Positions 10,579 through 20,696 of a stretch of 64,000 bases of DNA are shown here, piece after piece (position 1 is the stretch's first letter; each line of letters opens with the position of its first letter). The notes beneath the pieces are model-generated. The model worked only from the letters and a program-made list of their open reading frames with translations, was not told where the DNA came from and searched no databases. A program made the translations under genes and the position numbers. The stretch covers positions 58,918-122,917 of the forward strand of contig QKYT01000165.1 of NCBI GenBank assembly GCA_003550305.1, given 5' to 3'. This DNA comes from Glomus cerebriforme (taxonomy: Eukaryota > Glomeromycota > Glomeromycetes > Glomerales > Glomeraceae).

Positions 10579-11526
10579 GGCCATTCCAATTAAATAATTA
10601 GTTTAACGTCCTTTTAATCTGAAAAATATGAGGGGGGGAAGGTAAAATTTAAATAAACATGTATAAATAAATATAATAAATTTTATATGTAAAAAATAAT
10701 TTTTTATTTATTAATTTCTTTTTCCATATTAAAATGTTTACATGAAAAGTATACTGCTTCTACTGGTGTTCTATAATTAATTTTTTGTCTAATATAAATG
10801 ATTCAAATAATGGATGTGTTTCATAATTAAAATTTTANNNNNNNNNNNNNNNNNNNNNNNNNNNNNNNNNNNNNNNNNNNNNNNNNNNNNNNNNNNNNNN
10901 NNNNNNNNNNNNNNNNNNNNNNNNNNNNNNNNNNNNNNNNNNNNNNNNNNNNNNNNNNNNNNNNNNNNNNNNNNNNNNNNNNNNNNNNNNNNNNNNNNNN
11001 NNNNNNNNNNNNNNNNNNNNNNNNNNNNNNNNNNNNNNNNNNNNNNNNNNNNNNNNNNNNNNNNNNNNNNNNNNNNNNNNNNNNNNNNNNNNNNNNNNNN
11101 NNNNNNNNNNNNNNNNNNNNNNNNNNNNNNNNNNNNNNNNNNNNNNNNNNNNNNNNNNNNNNNNNNNNNNNNNNNNCAAACAAAAATTACATTCAGGTTT
11201 GCCATACTTTTTAATCTGTGAATTAAGAAACATTATATATATATATATTAAAAATTATGATAAATATTTAAAGATATACCTGAAAACTGTATGTACGAAC
11301 ACAACAATGGGTATTAATAAAGTCTTGAAGTTTTTAAAAGAAATTATCCAAATTTTNGTTTTGTGTTTAAAAATATTATACATAATCTAATTTTTTAAAT
11401 ATTGTAATGCAAAATTATATAATCATATGATTCGTATGAAGTCACATGACATGCATATTTAAGTTCAAAATTTTTCAAAAAAGGAGGGGGGGAGGACGTT
11501 AAACTAATTATTTAATTGGAATGGCC
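10579..11526. mobile_element. PIF/Harbinger-type element inserted in the polymerase gene
   Basis: Perfect 34-base terminal inverted repeats, beginning GGCCATTCCAATTAAAT, lie at 10579-10612 and 11493-11526. They are flanked by TTA at 10576-10578 and TTA at 11527-11529. A 3-bp TTA/TAA duplication with GGCC-type ends is diagnostic for PIF/Harbinger. The interior is AT-rich and includes an assembly gap, so the true length is unknown. Inside, the minus strand shows a short Cys-containing stretch (KYGKPECNFC near 11190) and an open stretch reading NYRTPVEAVYFSCKHF (about 10730), so some coding capacity may once have existed; neither is a recognised transposase. Dropping the element and one TTA joins the polymerase codons on both sides in frame. 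Confidence 0.88.
10838..11176. other. Assembly gap (N)
   Basis: 339 N bases within the Harbinger-type element. Open frames drawn across it are meaningless. Confidence 1.
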
Positions 11527-13881
11527 TTATTACATTTTTCAGTATTAAAAGATATATATGGTTCAAGCCAGTTAGTCTGGTTGAAGGAGAGTATCTCTGA
11601 AACTTCATCTATAACTATACTTAATTTTACATAATATTGGAGCTCTTGGTAATAGATGACATAGTTCTTTCGTGGTCCAAAATGGAGAACTAATTTTTCT
11701 GTAGCAGAAAAGTGTCCACCATCTAATTGTTCTACAAGTTTAGCATTATAAAGACATAACCAATCCTTTTCTATAGCAACATTTTTTATGGCTGGAGGTA
11801 AGTCTTTTAAATATTCATGAGTCTTTAGAGAGAAATGAGCATTAATATTTAAGAAATACTCTCGTTTAGCATCAGATCGTGTATTGAGAATCTTTTCAAG
11901 ATATTTCTTCTGCATAGCTGGATTTTTTAGTAAATATTTCTAACTAGCTTTTCATTGATAATTTCTAATAGGCAAATATTAGTTCATAGAATATCCATAA
12001 AGATTTGTTGCATCTATATATGAGATCCAGGATGTGGGTTTGGATGGATTAAATTCCTTCCCCATCTTAGGATTATTGGTCTTAAAATATTATTGACAGG
12101 TTATAGATATACCATTATGTTTAGCTTTTTCAGTAAAATTATATATGACCATATCTGTGAAAAGTTCGATTCTAACTTCTGACATCTTAAGCATTGCATT
12201 CCAGGATAATGCTGAGATAGAAACATAGTGACTGGGATCAAGTTCATAATATTCTATAGATATTTTTTAAAACTCTGTCCAGATATCTGCTAGACTAAGT
12301 ACGTCAGTTTTAAGATAGAGATCATGGTATTCACCTAGATTTTTACATCCAAATGTCTTCCATACTTTTTGGGTGTATTGGTAGTCATCTTGTGAGATCT
12401 TATCTTTAAAAGTACTATGAAATTCATAAATGGAAGGAAGTTCTGTCTTCTGAAACCTATCATAAGAATTGATATAATCATAGGGATAAACTCCTTTGCG
12501 ATATACTAATGCTAATTGCTCCTCTGTATAACCTAATTTTTTGAAATATTGGCTTGTTATTAGGTGATTATCACCCAAATTTTTTGTAAAACTGGCCAAG
12601 CTACTATTTATGAACTGCATACTATCTATATATTTGAAATGACCTATCTTCATAAACTTATACCACTCAAATGTTTCAGCTATAATCCTGATATGTTATG
12701 CATTAGCTGAGCGTCCAACAGATTCACAGACCAAGTGAAAGTCATAATCTCAGAAGTTATGAAAGATAACTGGGATTGGGATCTTTCAATCCTGTATTTG
12801 GAGTTTGAGATTGCAATCCCTATAGGCTGATCCATAAAACTTACCTGTGATATAGCAGTGATCCCAAGTCTTATTGGCTTTAGCTTTTTTGCTAGCAATT
12901 GCTTTAGTTGCTTTATCAATAGTTATTTGGATATCATTATATTCCGCTGATTTTTTATCAAATTTTTCTAGCTTCTCTTTAAAACAGATTATTTTAGTTT
13001 TTAGATGCTCAATTTTATTTATATTTATATCGAACTTACCTTTACAAATCCAACAACTAACTGCCTCAGCAAATCTTTTCTTGTCTTTCTCAGTCTTAAT
13101 TCGATCAGCTTTAATGGCCAAGATTTCATTGATACACACTAATTTCTGATCAATTTTTTAGACAAATTCCTGTGTAGTATTTTCTTCCTGATATAGAAAA
13201 AAACCCATACATCTCCTGTATCAATCCAGTAAACTAGATAGCAGAAGCTGTTAGCTTTCTGCTCAGCAAGTTTTTGCATTTGTCCACCATATTTTTTGTC
13301 ACATTTCTTATTATCAACCTCGAAGTCAGCTATTATAACACATGGGGCATTGATCATCTGGCCATAGTTCTTGATTTCCTCAAAGTCATTTACTCCTTTC
13401 ACAGGCATTATAACTCTCTGGAATACTTCTTCCAATCTGAAACACCATTTCTGATAATAGGTTAGAGATTTTTTTGATGAAAAACTTTGAAAACATCTAT
13501 TGCAGAGATGTTTTTCACCATGATGTGCAGTATTCCCATATATTAAAGCATTTGGTTTTTTGATCCAGAGAAAGTGATTCCTTTGTCTATACTTGTTATT
13601 CTCTAATTTGGTAATATTTGTAAGTGCCATAAGATGAATTATATGCGGTCTTTCTTCATGACATTCATTCAGATTATTATGCTTATAATTTTCTATTTTG
13701 CATGAATTTGGAATATAGAAATTCTTATTGGCAATTACAGGCTTTAGAATGGCTATTTCTTCTTTTCACTTCCAAATATTGATAGAGATATTTGGATTCA
13801 TCTCCTCAATCTTATTAAATATATGTAAACAGATTGGAGTAGGCATTGATATACTATCTAGCTTGACTTTTTCCAAGTATG

Positions 13882-14302
13882 AAGAACATCTAAAGCGAAG
13901 CAAATCACGTGACTTCAGAAAAAAATTTGCTTGTCCAAATAAAACTTTTCCTTACTTATATAACTTTCTAAATATATATTGTAAGTGTATTTTAGCCTGC
14001 TCTACAAGTTTACTTAGAGTGCAAAATGAGGTTATGAATACCACTTTTGATTTATTTGACTTTTTTCATTTTCGTCAAAATTAATTTATCTATTTTTGGA
14101 TATGATCAGCAAAGTTCGTTTGTCTATATGCAAAGTTAAAACCAGTATTTTAACCTACTTTATTTTCTTAAGTAAACTTACAGAGCAGGCTAAAATGCAC
14201 TTACTCCAAAATTTTTAAGTTTATATTATGATTAGTTTTAAAAATAATTTATAAATTTGTATTTTTGTAAATCACGTGATTTGCTCCTGCTTTAGACGAT
14301 TC
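13882..14302. mobile_element. Small Mutator-like (MULE/foldback) element in the polymerase gene
   Basis: A 9-bp direct repeat CCAAGTATG flanks the element (13873-13881 and 14303-14311). The ends form an imperfect inverted repeat of about 30 bases sharing TCTAAAGC and GAGCAAATCACGTGA-like blocks. A second, inner inverted pair (AGTGTATTTTAGCCTGCTC at 13984-14002 against its complement near 14183-14202) makes much of the element foldback. A 9-bp duplication points to Mutator-like transposons. At about 420 bases it is non-autonomous. Removing it with one repeat copy makes the codons for KPYLEKVKLD contiguous, showing the host gene was the polymerase. Confidence 0.8.
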
Positions 14303-14788
14303 CCAAGTATGGCTTGAGTTTCTTAACTTAGAAAATTTGTTCAAAATGATCTTTATGCCCATCCTGATTTGCAAATAGTAACCTAATGCTCCTTAGATAT
14401 ATTCTTCAGATAATTTATTTGTTTTTGGATCAATAAGATCTTGATTATCTGGATTGATGGTACACTTAATATTGGTGAGTCTTTTGGGAGTAGGTTTGAA
14501 GGATCCTCCTGTGGCTCGATGATAAGTATATGCCTCAATAAATATTGTGAGAATTTATTTAAACTTATATCCAAATTCAGTTAATAATGTATCTTCAACC
14601 TGCTTATCTATTTCTTTAGCAGTTATAGTTATATGTTTATCTATTTCCCCTTCTGAAAAAATTGGTTGCATCCCACCTCTATGATATTTTTCTACATATT
14701 TTGTTTTTGATGAATTTTTTCCAGTTTTTTCATCATATGAATATAAGCATTTTACTACTATAACTGATTTTATTTGATCTTTCCTATA

Positions 14789-16252
14789 TAGAGGTATGCT
14801 CCAGTGAAATCTGTTCAATCCGTCATCCATTTTTGAACGGATTGGATAATTTAGATTAAGGAATGAACAGATTTCAAATAATCTGGATAGATCTGTTAGA
14901 TAACATCAGATTGATCAGATATTACACAGATGACTGGATTGACCAGATTGATCAGATAATCTGGTCAAATCTGGTATTTTTTTTTTATTTTTTTGGGGAT
15001 TTTTTTTTATTTTAATACATAAGAACATTTATTAACATTCTTTTTTATTTTTTTTTATAGGAACGAACACTTCAGCTCAGCTCCTGGAGGTAATTAAAGG
15101 GGGTGGTTATTAAACTTTAATACAAGAACGTTGCTAACATTTTTTTTTTTTCTTTTTTATAGGAACGAACACTTCGGTTCGACTCCTGGAGGTAATTAAA
15201 GGGGGGGAGTTATTAAACTTTAATACAAGAACATTGCTAACATTTTTTTTTTCTTTTTTTATAGGAACGAACACTTTGGCTTAACTCCTGGAGGTAATTA
15301 AGAGGGGTATTAAACTTTAATACAAGAACGTTGCTAATGTTCTTTTTTTTTCTTTTTTATAGGAACGAACTCTTCGGCTCGATTCCTGGAGGTAATTGAG
15401 GGGGGGTATTAAACTTTAATACAAGAACGTTGCTAATGTTCTTTTTTTTTCTTTTTTATAGGAACAAACTCTTCAGTTCGACTTCTAGAGGTAATTGAGG
15501 GGGGGTATTAAACTTTAATATAAGAACATTGCTAACGTTCTTTTTTTTTCTTTTTTTTAGGAACGAATACTTCGGCTCAACTCCTGAAGGTAATTGAAGA
15601 GGGGTGGTTATTAAACTTTAATATAAGAACGTTGCTAACGTTCTTTTTTTTTTCTTTTTTGTAGGAACAAACACTTTAGCTCAGCTCCTGAAGGTAAATA
15701 GGGTAAAAGGAAGGTGGAAGGGGAGGTGTTTTTTTTATTTTATTATACAAGAACATTTATTAACGTTCATTTTTTTTTCTTTTTTGTAGGAACAAACTCT
15801 TCGGCTCAGCTCCTNAAGGTAAATGAGGTAAATAGGATAAATGGGGGCGGAGGGGGGTATTTCTTTTTTATTTTATTATACAAGAACATTTATTAACGTT
15901 TATTTTTCTTTTCTTTTTTGTAGGAACAAACACTTCAGCTCAGCTTTTGAAAGTAAATGGGATAAAGAAGAGGTAGGGAGGTAGTTATAATTCAATACAA
16001 GAACATTACTAACATTCTTTTTTTTTCTTTTTGTAGGAGGGACTCTTCCACCTTCAATTGCAGTATGTAAAGTTTTATAAAAAAATCCAGTAGATCTGGT
16101 GAATCCGGTAATATAAATGGATCATCAGATTGACCGGATATCTGTTGAACCATCCAGTCAATCCGGTGGTACAAACAGATCAATCCGAATTTGATCAATT
16201 TCAGATGGATGACCGGATATCTGAATTGATCAGATTTCGAAGCATACCTCTA
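14789..16252. mobile_element. Non-autonomous hAT element in the polymerase gene
   Basis: The ends read TAGAGGTATGC (14789-14799) and GCATACCTCTA (16242-16252), with the TAG-x-G start usual for hAT. They are flanked by 8-bp duplications TTCCTATA (14781-14788) and TTCCTATG (16253-16260), one mismatch apart. Subterminal regions are crowded with GATCAGAT, CCGGAT and CAGATTG motifs in both orientations, as expected for transposase-binding repeats. The centre is a tandem array (separate entry). There is no transposase. On the minus strand, removal of the element and one duplication joins codons for IELHRKDQIK in frame, although the element length itself is not a multiple of three. Confidence 0.85.
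15014..16045. repeat. Tandem array of nine to ten units of 98-134 bases with micro-exon-like cores
   Basis: Each unit has, on the plus strand, a short palindrome of the type AGAACGTTGCTAACGTTCT, a pyrimidine tract, TATAG or TGTAG, a 29-base core beginning GAACGAACAC or GAACAAAC, then GTAA. Cores start at 15061, 15163, 15265, 15363, 15462, 15561, 15664, 15790 and 15924; a partial tenth begins near 16037. Spacing is about 100 bases, rising to 126-134 for the last units. The layout pyrimidine tract-AG-core-GTAA mimics an exon between splice sites. The array is internal to the hAT element. Confidence 0.8.
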
Positions 16253-17319
16253 TTCCTATGAAGCTCTATTTGATAAACTTCTTTTATTTTCTGTTGAGAT
16301 GTTAATATAAGTTAAGGTATATATAGGATCTCTCTATATCTAACCATATTAAATATTGGAATATTAAAAGCATATGTAGGGTTATCTTCTGGATGGGACA
16401 CTTCTCCTATCCATTTATTCATTAAAGACTGATTTTTATATGGTCTTTCTAGATCCCTTCTAACTGGACATTCTTCAAAGTGTATATTCTCCACTTGAAT
16501 AAAAGCCTCAGAAATTAAGACTACCTCTTTCTTTTGCCCTTCTTTATAAACTTGGATTGCTAGACCTGATCCAGCTTCTCCCACTTGATCTTCATCATCT
16601 TGTGAAAAGAAAGCAATTTTTAACTCTTTCAATGTTAGAGGCTGAATTGCATCACTCTCTTGATATTTTTTTAACTCTTTTAATATTGGTAGACAATTTG
16701 CTTCTGGATCATATTGTTCAAGATCATGATAAAGAGTTTGACATTCATGTAAATTTTCTGGCATTATCATGATCTTTTAAATCGAGTTCTTTCCATTTTT
16801 GAACTAATCTTTTTTTCCATATTTTATAATGCTCACCAAGCTTTCGTGCATTTAAACTGATCCAGTTCTTTGCCTCCTCTTCTGTAATATAGTCGAGACC
16901 AAGTACAGAAGCTTCCTTTTGGAATTCTGTCTCAAGAACTGGAGTTTGGATTACCAATTGTGAATCTGGAATTAGGTTAACTACTTTTGGCTTCTCCTTT
17001 CTTCAATCCCTTTCTCGAACATAATCTATTGGAGATGGTGATCGAGGTCTGGATACACTCCTTTGAGTATTATTCTCTAAAGGTAAACTACATTGATTTT
17101 TATTACTTTTATAATGCTGACAAAGTTTTTGTAGTGTAGAGAAAGTCTTTCTACAACAAATACATTTACAATTTTTTTTATCACTTCTTGCCATAATACT
17201 AATTTAAGTCTAATCTCTAATATATTTGTAAACTTTTTCTCAATTTAAAATATTTAATCATATAATCTCTAATGTTTAATTACTTTTTATATTTTTAAAT
17301 TTATGAGAAAATAGGGCTA

Positions 17320-17520
17320 AGAAGCGCCAGCCATGCTCTGTTTGTTATAAATCTACAAAGGTAGATAAACCTACAGGAATAGATAATAGCCTATGTAGCA
17401 AATATAATAAGAGCAATTATCAGATCCGTCATGTGAACAAGCTTTAGGATAAGGACCAGATGTATGATCAATATAGTGAAGAGATTAGTTTTCAAAGTTA
17501 GACTTATTTGGGGATTAGAG
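17320..17520 (+). pseudogene. Cysteine-motif coding remnant
   Basis: The plus strand has an open stretch with CSVCYKSTK...SLCSKYNKSNYQIRHVNKL, one TAG, and then DKDQMYDQYSEEISFQS before another stop. The C-x2-C and later C suggest a zinc-binding N-terminus. It has no clear start and does not match a family I can name. It lies between the polymerase gene and the Helitron remnant. Confidence 0.3.
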
Positions 17521-18022
17521 TAATGGAAATGTTCTGGGAATGATCCTGGCGAAAATTTGTAATCCTATTTGCCTTATTATATTAGCATATACTAGAATAG
17601 GATAGTATAGAGTCAAAAAAATATAGCATCCATATTTATTTCACCCTAAAGGATTTGCTCATATTCCTGCTATATTTTTTCTTCCAGAGGCATTCACATT
17701 TGCCTTAGGCTCATGCTTCTGCCTTCTTTCTGCTACCCATATATTGTATGCTATTGAAGAGTATTTTTTACACCTAGATGTTATACTTTAGAGGTTAGAT
17801 TTATTTTTTTTTGCCTAGAGGTTAAACTTTGAGATTAGATTTAGAGATTAGACTTATTTTTTTTCGCCTAAAGGTTAGACTTTTTTGTCCTTATGTTTGC
17901 AAAAATAAATCATCTTTAGAATGGTTTCCAGAAATTAATAATATACTAGAATATGCTCAATACTTTTTTAATCAAGAATTTGGTATCCAAACCCAATAAA
18001 TCTAACCTCTTTGAGGTTAGAC
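17480..18022. repeat. Dispersed GAGGTTAGACTTATT-type motif
   Basis: Variants of AGAGGTTAGACTTATT recur at about 17495, 17788, 17815, 17845, 17870 and 18010, several followed by a T-run and CGCCTA or GCCTAGAGG. The copies are imperfect and unevenly spaced, as in a decayed satellite or the end of a transposon. No coding capacity seen. Confidence 0.45.
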
Positions 18023-18351
18023 TTATTGGGAATTTGATTACAGTAATGAATCAGCTCTAGAATTAATTCTAAGATATCATAAAAATTGGTATATATATTA
18101 GGCTACTCCCGAAGACAGTATAGCATACTTTTTTCATTATATAATTTGAGATTAAAAACAGGCCAGCACGTTAACAAAAATGGTGTACATTTTGATCTTG
18201 AAAACTTAAAATTTGAATAAGTAGGTAGGTTAACAGGATTTAAGCCCAACTCAATTTGAATCTTGAATTCAATATTAGATTTTAATATGTTTTCTGGTCT
18301 TGTAGATTAATTTGGAGTTCAATAAAGATTTCCAAAATTTTGTATATCAAG

Positions 18352-18378
18352 AAAGTGGCCGGGAGGCCACACACTTTT
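18352..18378. repeat. Short GC-rich hairpin
   Basis: GTGGCC-GGGA-GGCCAC at 18355-18370 forms a perfect 6-bp stem with a 4-base loop in an otherwise AT-rich stretch. It may be a transposon end or terminator-like structure; nothing else supports a role. Confidence 0.35.
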
Positions 18379-18853
18379 ATACACCTATTCGAAAATTTTA
18401 TTCCAGAACTCCCAGATCTATTTATATATAGCATTATAAAATTTGGGTAAAATTAAACATGTAAAAAACTATGGTATGATGCAGGAATAACAAATTATTA
18501 TATAGTATAAGTCACATGATATAATAGAATACATAAAAGGGTAGCCATGATGATAAATTACTTTTTTTTAAATATTAATATTTTAATGTAATATAATAAA
18601 TCAAAATTATTAAAATTATAATAAAAAAAAAACTTTAATATTATTACTTATTTGTAATATAATTATTTGTATTTTTTGTAATCATTATAATTATATATAA
18701 TCATAAAGTATAATCATAAAAATAATGTATTATAAGTTATAAAAAAATATATAAAAAAATATTTGAAAGAATGCAATCCATATATTCAAAATTTTTATTA
18801 GACAAGAGATGTTATCCAAGCAGGAGAAACTACTAAAATTTTAATGCTATGAT

Positions 18854-19173
18854 GTGCATCCATCCAATCAAGATATTCTTTTAAAATTACATGATAGTAG
18901 TTTACAAAGGATATCTAAATTACATTCATTATATGATTCCCTTCATTATGTTCTGTTATTTCCAAATGGTGATGATGGTTGGTATCTAGATATTTCTCTT
19001 ATAGAAGGAATAATGTAACACAAATGCAATTTTATTCCTACAGATTACAGATTAGGAATGGAGATAGTTATAATATGCAGGGCATTGCAAAATTAAACGC
19101 CTTTATCAAATATCTGTTGTTGTCTTTATTTTTAACCATATGCATGTGGTTTCAAAAAAAATCATGGAATTGA
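18854..19173 (+). pseudogene. Helitron helicase-like domain remnant
   Basis: The plus strand codes for LQRISKLHSLYDSLHYVLLF, then PNGDDGWYLDISL, and after a frameshift near 19010 for NNVTQMQFYSYRLQIRNGDS. This run is characteristic of the N-terminal Helitron-like domain that precedes the Rep/helicase of Helitron rolling-circle transposons. The homology fades after SYN. No Rep HUH motif, helicase motif or Helitron terminal hairpin could be seen, so it is a fragment. Confidence 0.75.
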
Positions 19174-19896
19174 AGTCTCATTTTATTTTGCATTTTTTAA
19201 TTTTTTATTATTATTTTGCAAATTTTACTAATTGTTGAATATAATGAAAATGATACAAAGATAAGAGATTTTTTAAAAGCTAGTATTATTATTAAAAAAA
19301 ATATCTAAGAAATTGATGTATGATGCATGATTATTGAAGAATGCAACAATATGAAACTACCTTTCTTGAAGGTATCTTAAAATCAAATACTGACCATTTT
19401 GTAGAATTAAACAATATATGTTTTATTCTTTATGAACAATATCCCAGACATTAGCTAGAAGGTTTAGACACGTTGCTTGATCACTAAATATTCTTATAAT
19501 AATATTCCTGTTTTTGCTAATAAGCTCATTTAATAGATTTAATTGGTTTAGATTTTCTATTATCTTTTTTAGGTATCTCAACTGAACCAGAAAGTTTGCC
19601 TAGTTTAAGATTTTTATCATGATATTTATTGTCTTTACAAAAGTTAGTAATTTTAGTTCTTTCTGTGAAAGTATTAAGCGAGTTTACCTTTCTGGAGATA
19701 TAAGTAGACCAATCCTGCATGTAAAATGTGTTTCCATCAACATGTTCTGTATCACTAATAGAGTTACTTCTGTTGGCTTCTTAATAAAAACTATGTGAGT
19801 TTAGCTTTATTGATCAAATAAAACATTATTAAAAAATACCAGTTAATCCTGAGTGAGTAATGCCAGTACCATTTTCACGTTCACAAGCTTCACGAG

Positions 19897-20434
19897 TAGG
19901 GATAGGTGTTAATTAACCACGGTTAATTAACCATAGTGAATTAACCATTAATTATGTTACTTATAATTAGTCTAAAATGGTTAATTAACTGTTACTTTTA
20001 ATTNGGTTAATTAACCATAGTGAATTAACCATTAATTATGTTACTTATAATTAGTCTAAAATGGTTAATTAACTGTTACTTTTAATTAACCAATAAAAAT
20101 GTAAGAATTTAAGTCATGTGATTTAATTTATAAATTGATAGTTATAATTTATAAATTATAGTTTATAATTTAATAATCATTAATATTGATAATGAAGATA
20201 ATAATTCTGATAATAATAGTATAATTGGATTTGAATCAAATATAATTAATTTAAATAAAGAATAAATAAAATAAAGTTTATTTTAAATTTTCAATAAATT
20301 ATAATATACTATTTATGTACTGTATTTTAAATTATATATAGTTAATATATATACGTTACTTATAGGTTAATTAACCNTTAATTAANCATTAATTAACTGG
20401 TTAATTAACCAAATTTATAAGTAACAGTTACCTA
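19897..20434. mobile_element. hAT-like non-autonomous element
   Basis: Flanked by 8-bp near-identical repeats TTCACGAG (19889-19896) and TTCATGAG (20435-20442). The ends start TAGGGATAGGTG and, reversed, TAGGTAACTG, so inverted-repeat similarity is limited to the first few bases. The interior is filled with TTAATTAACC palindromes in both halves, like subterminal binding repeats. It splits exon 2 of the surrounding gene; taking it out with one 8-mer restores exon 2. Superfamily call rests on the 8-bp duplication and TAGG start. Confidence 0.6.
19921..20087. repeat. Two-copy 84-base tandem repeat
   Basis: GGTTAATTAACCATAG... is repeated almost exactly at 19921-20003 and 20005-20087, separated by an N. 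It belongs to the hAT-like element and could be a real duplication or an assembly artefact at the ambiguous base. Confidence 0.7.
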
Positions 20435-20696
20435 TTCATGAGCCTCTTAAGATTTCTTAAATTCTAAGTGTAGATAAGAATAAAAAATTTAAGTAAAATT
20501 TAATATAAAATCAGAACAGTACCAAATAAAGTTTTCAATTTATTGAGGCATTATAAATGTTCTAAACTGCAAAATGATTATAATTACCTAAAACTTCTTC
20601 ATCCTCTTTAAATGGGCACCCGTCAGCAAACCACTTTGCTAACACGAGTTGTTTGTCCTGCTCATATTTTTCAGATGTCATTTTATACATTTTATC

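Larger units (their letters stand above)
9586..17194 (-). pseudogene. Protein-primed family B DNA polymerase (Polinton/linear-plasmid type), decayed and triply interrupted
   Basis: Replicative polymerase of self-synthesising elements, primed by a terminal protein. From the start at 17194: a C2HC zinc finger (CKCICCRKTF, 17100-17170), an Arg/Ser linker with a TGA near 17004, a helical region to 16312, then after an inserted hAT element the segment 14555-14780. Exonuclease motifs follow: ADFEVD (about 13325), the CWIC...DHCYITG...CN zinc insert (12800-13080), FHNF-x-DYDFHL (about 12750) and YHDLYLKTDVLSLADIW (about 12280). Polymerase motif A is YIDATNLYGY (about 11970); motif B KLMNVSVYGKTMENVRK (about 10510); motif C reads YINTDS (10212-10226), with the first catalytic Asp replaced by Asn. 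The thumb and a terminal KRWILSDEITTLPYRHW (about 9740) end at 9586. Several stops (for example in IWK*KEE near 13765) and at least one frameshift near 16760 make it inactive. I saw no integrase, packaging ATPase or capsid gene beside it. Confidence 0.85.
19526..20681 (-). pseudogene. Three-exon unknown gene interrupted by a hAT-like element
   Basis: Exon 1 (20588-20681) opens MTSEKYEQDKQLVLAKWFAD and ends at a GTAATT donor. Intron 1 is 20464-20587. Exon 2 (20463 down to 19840) is split by the element at 19897-20434 and contains one in-frame TAA (EFKKS*EAHEA). Intron 2 is 19780-19839 (60 bases). Exon 3 (19526-19779) codes for SISDTEHVDGNTFYMQDWSTY and ends in a lysine-rich tail. The phases agree at both introns and across the excised element, which is good support for the model. 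The protein (about 130 residues) has no domain I recognise. Confidence 0.65.

Noticed and set aside
10789..11233. Open frames spanning the first N gap
   Set aside because: They consist of unknown residues; only the few codons at each edge are real sequence.
15014..16045. CRISPR-like array
   Set aside because: Regular spacing, but the whole unit is repeated with no variable spacers, and the host is eukaryotic; it is internal to a hAT element.
1..17194. Calling the whole block a complete Polinton/Maverick
   Set aside because: Only the polymerase is present; no integrase, packaging ATPase, protease, capsid gene or long terminal inverted repeat could be found.
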